DNA of 45,753 bases. Source: an uncultured Eubacteriales bacterium. Its GTDB lineage: Bacteria > Bacillota > Clostridia > Oscillospirales > CAG-272. Where the stretch lies: assembly GCA_934447715.1 (NCBI GenBank), contig CAKSER010000009.1, positions 1 through 45,753 on the forward strand, in the 5' to 3' direction. The translations under genes and the position numbers were made by a program. This document shows, piece by piece, positions 40,385 to 45,753 of this stretch (position 1 is the stretch's first letter; each line of letters starts with the position of its first letter). The notes beneath the pieces were generated by a model, which saw only the letters and a program-made list of their open reading frames with translations, was not told the DNA's origin and made no database searches.

Positions 40385-40413
40385 ATTATATCATATCGGC
40401 GCATTTCTGTCAA
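40385..40413 (-). promoter_or_regulatory. Promoter of the purC-purF operon
   Basis: Perfect consensus on the minus strand: TTGACA (40408-40413), 17 bases, TATAAT (40385-40390). The start point would be a few bases before the ZTP riboswitch. Confidence 0.95.
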
Positions 40414-40504
40414 GCAACATTTAGAAGTTTTGCAATAGAATAGATGGGGGTAATCGCAAAGCAAAATATGGCTGAATGACCTCAGGGTAACTGCATCTTT
40501 CTTA

Positions 40505-40533
40505 TTTACATTTAAAACGTTTTGTGATATACT
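40505..40533 (+). promoter_or_regulatory. Promoter of uvrB-uvrA
   Basis: TTTACA (40505-40510), a 17-base spacer and TATACT (40528-40533), giving a leader of about 105 bases before uvrB. Confidence 0.75.
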
Positions 40534-40547
40534 TATCAGATAAGTAT
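40529..40547. promoter_or_regulatory. Operator-like palindrome over the uvrB -10/start site
   Basis: A perfect inverted repeat, ATACTTATC-A-GATAAGTAT, covers the -10 element and the predicted start of transcription. Such placement is typical of a repressor site. It does not match the usual Gram-positive LexA box (GAAC-N4-GTTC). Confidence 0.6.
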
Positions 40548-40645
40548 CATACATATTTCGACAGACATTGAAGCTGTATTTTGCTTTTAAAAAATGAATT
40601 TATTCATTACTTCCGGCTAATAGTAATAAGAGAAAGGGAGAGAAC

Positions 40646-42649
40646 ATGCCTGACAGATTTATTTTGCATTCAAGCTTCAAGCCGACAGGAGATCAGCCGC
40701 AGGCAATCGAAAAGATTGTCGACGGAATAAACCGCGGATACCGCGGACAGACACTGCTCGGTGTTACAGGCTCCGGAAAGACCTTTACAATGGCAAACAT
40801 AATTGAAAAGGCAAACAGACCGGCTCTTATTCTTGCGCACAACAAGACTCTCGCTGCCCAGCTTTGCTCCGAGTTCCGGGAGTTCTTCCCGGAAAACGCG
40901 GTTGAGTATTTTGTATCTTATTACGACTACTATCAGCCGGAGGCATATATTCCGGGCAAGGACCTTTACATTGAAAAGGATGCGCTTGTAAACGACGACA
41001 TTGACAAACTCCGCCACAGCGCAACCTCCTCTCTTTTTGAGAGAAGAGATGTTATTATCGTTGCAAGTGTTTCCTGCATCTTCAGCCTTGGAAGCCCGGA
41101 GGATTATACAAACTCTATCATTTCGCTCAGACCCGGAATGCTGATCGGCAGAGACGAGCTTCTTGAAAAACTTGTTTCGATTAAATATGACCGCAACGAT
41201 ATCGACTTTCAAAGAAACAAATTCCGTGTAAGGGGCGATGTGGTCGAAATATTCCCGTCCTCGCAGGATTCAAGAGCGCTGCGCGTCGAGTTCTTCGGCG
41301 ACGAGATCGATCGCATATCCGAATTCAATCCTTTAACACACGACATTATACGCGATCTCAGATATGCATCCGTATTCCCTGCAACGCACTATGTCATCTC
41401 GGAAAGCAAAAGAGACAAGGCGATAGCCGAGATCATGGAGGAAATGAGAGAGCGAGTTGAGTATTTCAGATCCTGCGGAAAGCTGATCGAGGCACAGCGG
41501 ATCGAGGAAAGAACGAAATACGACATGGAAATGATAAAAGAGATCGGATACTGCTCCGGTGTCGAAAACTATTCGAGGGTTTTTGCCGGAAAGGAGCCGG
41601 GATCGACCCCATACACGCTTCTTGACTACTTCCCGAAGGACTATCTTTTATTTGTCGACGAATCGCATGTTACTCTGCCCCAAGTTAGAGGCATGAGCGG
41701 CGGAGACCGTGCAAGAAAGCAGAATCTTGTTGATTTCGGCTTCCGTCTTCCCTCCGCTCTTGACAACCGCCCTTTGTTCTTTAACGAATTTGAGGAAAGA
41801 ATCAATCAGGCGGTATTTGTCAGCGCAACCCCTGCCGCATATGAAAAAGAGCACTCAAGCCAGACGGTTGAGCAGATCATCCGCCCGACCGGTCTTATCG
41901 ATCCGGAAATAGAGGTAAGACCGATCGCTCATCAGGTTGACGATCTTATGGGCGAGATCCGCAAAAGAGCCGAAAAGGGAGAGAGGGTGCTGGTTACAAC
42001 CCTCACAGTCAAGATGGCAGAGGATCTTACCGAATATCTTGAAATGAATCTGATCAAGGTAAAATACATTCACCACAACATCGAAACAATCGAGAGAATG
42101 GAGATAATCAGAGACCTGAGGCTCGGAGTTTTCGATGTGCTTGTCGGAATCAACCTTTTAAGAGAAGGACTTGACATTCCGGAGGTTTCGCTTGTTGCGA
42201 TTCTGGATGCCGACAAGGAGGGACTTTTACGCTCCGAAACCGCTCTGATTCAGACGATCGGAAGAGCGGCAAGAAACGCGGACGGCAAGGTAATTATGTA
42301 TGCCGACACGGTTACCGAGTCAATGAGAAGAGCAATCACAGAGACAAACCGCAGGCGGAAAATCCAGCAGGAATACAACGACGAGCACGGCATTACTCCG
42401 CAGACAATACGCAAATCGGTAAGAGAGCTTATCGAGATTGCAAAAAAGGATGCGGCAAAATCCAAAAAGTCGGAAAAACGGATTCAGAAGTTCAAGGAAG
42501 AAGCAAAGGTATCCGAAAAGGAAGCGGACAGCATAATCGCAGAGTTGACGGCACAGATGAAGGAATGCGCAAAGCAGCTTGACTTTGAAAGAGCGGCGGT
42601 GTTAAGAGATAAGATTGCCGCAATCAGAAAGAAAATCACGGAGAAATAA
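40646..42649 (+). CDS. uvrB: Excinuclease ABC subunit B
   Basis: 667 residues, GGGAGAG before ATG 40646. UvrB receives DNA lesions from UvrA and positions UvrC for incision. It shows the N-terminal KPTGDQPQAIEKIVDG, Walker A GVTGSGKTFT (about 39-48), the beta-hairpin YYDYYQPEAYIP that probes the strands, Walker B FVDESH, and helicase motifs VSATPA, NLLREGLDIPEVS and QTIGRAARN. The C-terminal UVR motif (AQMKECAKQLDFERAAVLRDKI) binds UvrC. It is followed after two bases by uvrA. Confidence 0.97.
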   Translation: MPDRFILHSSFKPTGDQPQAIEKIVDGINRGYRGQTLLGVTGSGKTFTMANIIEKANRPALILAHNKTLAAQLCSEFREFFPENAVEYFVSYYDYYQPEAYIPGKDLYIEKDALVNDDIDKLRHSATSSLFERRDVIIVASVSCIFSLGSPEDYTNSIISLRPGMLIGRDELLEKLVSIKYDRNDIDFQRNKFRVRGDVVEIFPSSQDSRALRVEFFGDEIDRISEFNPLTHDIIRDLRYASVFPATHYVISESKRDKAIAEIMEEMRERVEYFRSCGKLIEAQRIEERTKYDMEMIKEIGYCSGVENYSRVFAGKEPGSTPYTLLDYFPKDYLLFVDESHVTLPQVRGMSGGDRARKQNLVDFGFRLPSALDNRPLFFNEFEERINQAVFVSATPAAYEKEHSSQTVEQIIRPTGLIDPEIEVRPIAHQVDDLMGEIRKRAEKGERVLVTTLTVKMAEDLTEYLEMNLIKVKYIHHNIETIERMEIIRDLRLGVFDVLVGINLLREGLDIPEVSLVAILDADKEGLLRSETALIQTIGRAARNADGKVIMYADTVTESMRRAITETNRRRKIQQEYNDEHGITPQTIRKSVRELIEIAKKDAAKSKKSEKRIQKFKEEAKVSEKEADSIIAELTAQMKECAKQLDFERAAVLRDKIAAIRKKITEK

Positions 42650-42651
42650 AA

Positions 42652-45579
42652 ATGGCAACACAAAACATAAAGCTGACCGGAGTCAGAGTTCACAATCTCA
42701 AAAATATCAGCGTGGAAATCCCGAGGGACAAGCTGGTTGTTTTAACCGGACTTTCCGGCTCCGGAAAATCCTCTCTTGCCTTTGACACAATATATGCAGA
42801 GGGTCACAGAAGATTTGTCGAGTCGCTTTCGTCATATGCCAGAATGTTTTTAGGTCAGCTTGACAAGCCCGACCTTGACACGATTGAGGGTCTTTCTCCG
42901 GCAATATCGATAGATCAGAAGACAACCTCCAAAAACCCGAGATCGACCGTCGGAACGGTCACCGAAATCTACGACTATCTTCGCCTGCTGTATGCCAGAA
43001 TCGGAATTCCGCACTGCCCTGTCTGCAAAAAGCCGATCAGTCAGATGACAATCGACCAGATCATCGACAGCATCTATACTCTTCCGAGCGGAACAAGGTT
43101 TATGGTTCTTTCTCCTGTTGTAAGAGGCAAAAAGGGCATGCATGAAAAGGTAATCGAGGATGCGAAAAAGTCGGGATATGTAAGACTGCGCATCGACGGA
43201 AGCCTTTATGATATAGACGAGGAAATCAAGCTTGACAAGAACAAAAAGCACGACATTGAGGTTGTTGTCGACCGACTTGCATTAAAGGATGAAATCCGAA
43301 GCAGACTGAGCGACTCTGTACAGACCGCACTCAGCCTTGCAGGAGGCAATCTGATAATATCGGTGGTAAAGCGTGAGGGTGACGAATATGACGGCCCGAC
43401 AGAGCTGTTTTATTCGCAGAATTATGCCTGCGAGGAGCACAACTTTCACATGCCGGAGCTTTCGCCGAGAAGCTTTTCGTTTAACAATCCGATCGGCGCT
43501 TGTCCGCACTGCTCGGGACTCGGAGAGCTTAAAACAATATCCTTTGACCGTGTATTTCCGGACACTTCGCTCTCGTTAAGACAGGGAGCGGCACAGGTAA
43601 ACGGCTTTAAAACACTCGACGAGGAAACCTGGTCAGGTCCCCTTTATGAAAAGGTGGGAGAAAAATACGGCTTCAACCTGGACATGCCGATAAAGGACTA
43701 CTCGCCGGAGGCGCTCAATGTAATGCTCTACGGCGTCAAAAACGAGACCTTTGAGGTATACCGCACCTTTGACGGCGTAACAAAGCATCAGTATGCAAAA
43801 TTTGACGGCATGCTGAATACAATAATGCAGAGATACGAAATGACCCAGTCGGATTATTATGAGGACTTTTTCGAATTCGTCGTTTGCCCGGAATGCAAGG
43901 GGCAAAGACTTTCGCCTGCCGTCCTCGGCGTAACCGTCGGAGGGAAAAATATTCACGAGTTCTGCTCAATGGCGATAAACGATGCTCTTGATTTTATAAA
44001 CGGTATGGTTCTTACCGAAACCGAGCAGGCGATTGCAAAGGAAATAATAAAAGAAATCCGTGTAAGACTCGAATTCCTTCGCAATGTAGGTCTTGACTAC
44101 CTCACACTTACAAGAAAAGCAGGCACGCTTTCCGGAGGCGAGGCACAGAGAATTCGCCTTGCAACCCAGATCGGCTCCTCACTTATGGGAGTGCTTTATA
44201 TTCTCGATGAGCCGAGCATAGGTCTTCATCAAAGGGATAACGGAAAGCTGATTTCAACGCTTAAGCATCTGCGCGACCTCGGAAACACCGTAATCGTCGT
44301 CGAGCATGACGAAGAAACGATGCTCGAAAGCGATTATATTGTCGACATCGGCCCCGGAGCCGGTATTCACGGCGGAGAGGTTGTTGCTGCCGGAACACCG
44401 AGCGAAATCATGAAGAACGAAAAATCCATTACCGGACAGTATCTTTCTCACAAAAAAATGATCGAAATTCCGAAGGAAAGAAGAAAAGGAAACGGAAAAG
44501 AGCTTAAAATCGTCGGTGCAAGAGAAAACAATCTGAAAAACATAGATGTAACGATTCCTCTCGGAATGATGGTCTGCGTAACCGGCGTTTCCGGCTCCGG
44601 AAAGTCGTCTCTTATAAACTCAATTCTTTATCCTGTGCTTGCAAAGGAGCTCAACCGCGCACGCACATATCCCGGAAAGCACACAAGAATCGAGGGAATC
44701 GAAAACCTCGATAAGATTATAGCGATCGACCAGTCGCCGATAGGAAGAACCCCACGGTCAAATCCGGCGACATATACAGGGCTGTTTGCCGATATCAGAG
44801 AGCTGTTTTCTCAGACTCCGGATGCAAAAATGCGCGGATATACGCCGGGACGCTTCTCCTTTAATGTAAAGGGCGGAAGATGCGAAGCCTGCGAGGGAGA
44901 CGGAATCAAGAAGATCGAAATGCACTTCCTTCCGGATGTATACGTCACCTGCGACGTCTGCAAGGGAAAAAGATACAACCGAGACACGCTTGATGTAAAA
45001 TATAAGGGCAAGAACATCTCCGATGTGCTCGAAATGACGGTTGATGAGGGAGTTGATTTCTTCGACAGCCTGCCGAAGCTTAAAAACAAGCTCAAAACCC
45101 TTCAGGATGTCGGACTCGGATATATTAAAATCGGCCAGTCGTCGACAACCCTTTCGGGAGGAGAGGCGCAGCGAGTCAAGCTGTCAACCGAGCTTTCAAA
45201 AAGAGGCACCGGAAAAACACTCTATATTCTCGACGAGCCGACAACAGGACTTCACACGGCAGATGTTCACAAGCTGATCGAGGTTCTGCAGAAGATCGTT
45301 GACAACGGCAACACGGCAATAATCATCGAGCACAACCTCGACCTGATCAAAACCGCCGATTATATCATCGACCTCGGTCCCGAGGGAGGAGACAAGGGCG
45401 GAACTGTTGTTGCAAAGGGCACGCCCGAGCAGGTTGCGCAAAACAAGAAATCCTATACAGGTCAGTATCTGAAAAAAATCTTCGAAAGTCAGAAGCCTTT
45501 ATCGGAAGCGCCGGAAAATCCGGAGCTTAGCGAAAAGCCCAAAAAAACAAGGAAGAAGACCGATAAAGAAAAAACATGA
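42652..45579 (+). CDS. uvrA: Excinuclease ABC subunit A
   Basis: 975 residues, the damage-sensing ABC ATPase dimer of nucleotide excision repair. It carries two ATPase modules: Walker A GLSGSGKSS near residue 33 and GVSGSGKSS near 645, each with signature LSGGEAQR. Zinc-binding pairs are visible as CPVCKKPI, CEEH...CPHCSGLG, CPECKGQR and, in the C-terminal half, CEACEGDG with CDVCKGKR. The C-terminus has a Pro/Lys/Glu-rich tail (about 945-975). It is translated with uvrB; GGAG at the uvrB end serves as its binding site. No terminator is seen before the next promoter. Confidence 0.97.
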   Translation: MATQNIKLTGVRVHNLKNISVEIPRDKLVVLTGLSGSGKSSLAFDTIYAEGHRRFVESLSSYARMFLGQLDKPDLDTIEGLSPAISIDQKTTSKNPRSTVGTVTEIYDYLRLLYARIGIPHCPVCKKPISQMTIDQIIDSIYTLPSGTRFMVLSPVVRGKKGMHEKVIEDAKKSGYVRLRIDGSLYDIDEEIKLDKNKKHDIEVVVDRLALKDEIRSRLSDSVQTALSLAGGNLIISVVKREGDEYDGPTELFYSQNYACEEHNFHMPELSPRSFSFNNPIGACPHCSGLGELKTISFDRVFPDTSLSLRQGAAQVNGFKTLDEETWSGPLYEKVGEKYGFNLDMPIKDYSPEALNVMLYGVKNETFEVYRTFDGVTKHQYAKFDGMLNTIMQRYEMTQSDYYEDFFEFVVCPECKGQRLSPAVLGVTVGGKNIHEFCSMAINDALDFINGMVLTETEQAIAKEIIKEIRVRLEFLRNVGLDYLTLTRKAGTLSGGEAQRIRLATQIGSSLMGVLYILDEPSIGLHQRDNGKLISTLKHLRDLGNTVIVVEHDEETMLESDYIVDIGPGAGIHGGEVVAAGTPSEIMKNEKSITGQYLSHKKMIEIPKERRKGNGKELKIVGARENNLKNIDVTIPLGMMVCVTGVSGSGKSSLINSILYPVLAKELNRARTYPGKHTRIEGIENLDKIIAIDQSPIGRTPRSNPATYTGLFADIRELFSQTPDAKMRGYTPGRFSFNVKGGRCEACEGDGIKKIEMHFLPDVYVTCDVCKGKRYNRDTLDVKYKGKNISDVLEMTVDEGVDFFDSLPKLKNKLKTLQDVGLGYIKIGQSSTTLSGGEAQRVKLSTELSKRGTGKTLYILDEPTTGLHTADVHKLIEVLQKIVDNGNTAIIIEHNLDLIKTADYIIDLGPEGGDKGGTVVAKGTPEQVAQNKKSYTGQYLKKIFESQKPLSEAPENPELSEKPKKTRKKTDKEKT

Positions 45580-45586
45580 AAATGTA

Positions 45587-45615
45587 TTTACAAAAAAATG
45601 CAAATAGATTATAAT
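45587..45615 (+). promoter_or_regulatory. Promoter of the probable cysE gene
   Basis: TTTACA (45587-45592), a 17-base spacer and TATAAT (45610-45615), just after the uvrA stop. Confidence 0.85.
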
Positions 45616-45630
45616 ATACTATTATAGTAT
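45616..45630. promoter_or_regulatory. Operator-like palindrome after the cysE promoter
   Basis: A perfect inverted repeat, ATACTA-TTA-TAGTAT, directly follows the -10 hexamer and so covers the transcription start. AT-rich ATACTA-type repeats of this kind recall sites of Rrf2-family regulators (CymR/IscR-like), which often control cysteine genes; that identification is inference. Confidence 0.5.
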
Positions 45631-45663
45631 ACTAATGTATATTTTTTTGAGGCGGACAGATTA

Positions 45664-45753
45664 TGACAGAAGCAAAATATACTTCGCTTGCACTGAAGGC
45701 ATATAAAAGCATACGCGAAGAGCTGAAATCCATAAGAGAGCGCGATCCGGCAG
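45664..45753 (+). CDS. cysE: Probable serine O-acetyltransferase, N-terminal part (cut by window end)
   Basis: ATG 45664 follows GAGGCGG by 8 bases. The 30 visible residues, starting MTEAKYTSLALKAYKSIREE and ending in KSIRERDPA, resemble the start of CysE (typically an IREDI...V-ERDPA helix). That enzyme acetylates serine with acetyl-CoA as the first step to cysteine. The hexapeptide-repeat catalytic domain lies outside the window, so the call rests on this short match and on the palindrome at the promoter. Confidence 0.65.

Noticed and set aside
40529..40547. Classical LexA/SOS box
   Set aside because: The palindrome lacks the GAAC...GTTC core of Gram-positive LexA sites.
40354..40554. Minus-strand 66-residue frame upstream of purC
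   Set aside because: Overlaps the purC promoter, the start of the ZTP riboswitch and the uvrB promoter; no ribosome binding site.

Overview
The window comes from a low-to-moderate-GC Gram-positive bacterium, most likely an anaerobic gut-type member of the Clostridia (Bacillota). The evidence is consensus TTGACA/TATAAT promoters, strong GGAGG-type ribosome binding sites, U-tailed intrinsic terminators, lipobox lipoproteins, an ECF-type vitamin transporter and riboswitches of kinds common in Firmicutes. It is a contiguous chromosomal piece that mixes housekeeping genes (F-type ATP synthase, purine synthesis, uvrB-uvrA, start of a probable cysE) with accessory islands.

Region by region: 1-540 holds the tail of an upstream gene, its terminator and small gene remnants. 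537-5320 (minus) holds three paralogous CAP-domain lipoproteins, one broken by an amber codon, surrounding a small run of immunity-like genes and an isolated EF-Tu domain-3 protein. 5445-19119 (minus) is the centrepiece: one promoter, a cobalamin riboswitch and a terminator precede a seven-gene operon. It encodes a giant GLUG/toroid surface protein, a DUF4430 surface protein, a second toroid membrane protein, a short DUF4430 protein, EcfT, a double ECF ATPase and an S component. The toroid and DUF4430 folds are the two halves of animal intrinsic factor/transcobalamin, so the operon reads as a cell-surface corrinoid capture machine feeding an ECF importer. 19314-22490 (minus) is an AT-rich cluster of five unrecognised, mostly membrane-linked genes.

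22750-25761 holds a LysR regulator divergent from a class Ic-type aspartate aminotransferase and a YoaK/DUF1275 membrane protein. 25811-32220 (plus) is the ATP synthase operon in the order a-c-b-alpha-gamma-beta-epsilon. There is no separate delta gene; a delta-like domain is fused to the N-terminus of alpha, and the c subunit has an unusual presequence and acidic linker. Then come a small membrane protein, a flavin-reductase-like protein and a lipoprotein behind a long structured leader. 34879-36532 (minus) is a free-standing phage-type lysis cassette (XhlA-like, holin, ricin-B/C39 endolysin) without phage structural genes. 36768-37841 is a hydrolase-GNAT fusion.

38063-40413 (minus) is purC-purF behind a ZTP riboswitch and a perfect promoter. 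40505 to the end (plus) is uvrB-uvrA, with a palindromic operator-like site at the promoter, then a promoter with another palindrome and the first 30 codons of a probable serine O-acetyltransferase. No rRNA, tRNA, CRISPR array or insertion sequence was recognised.
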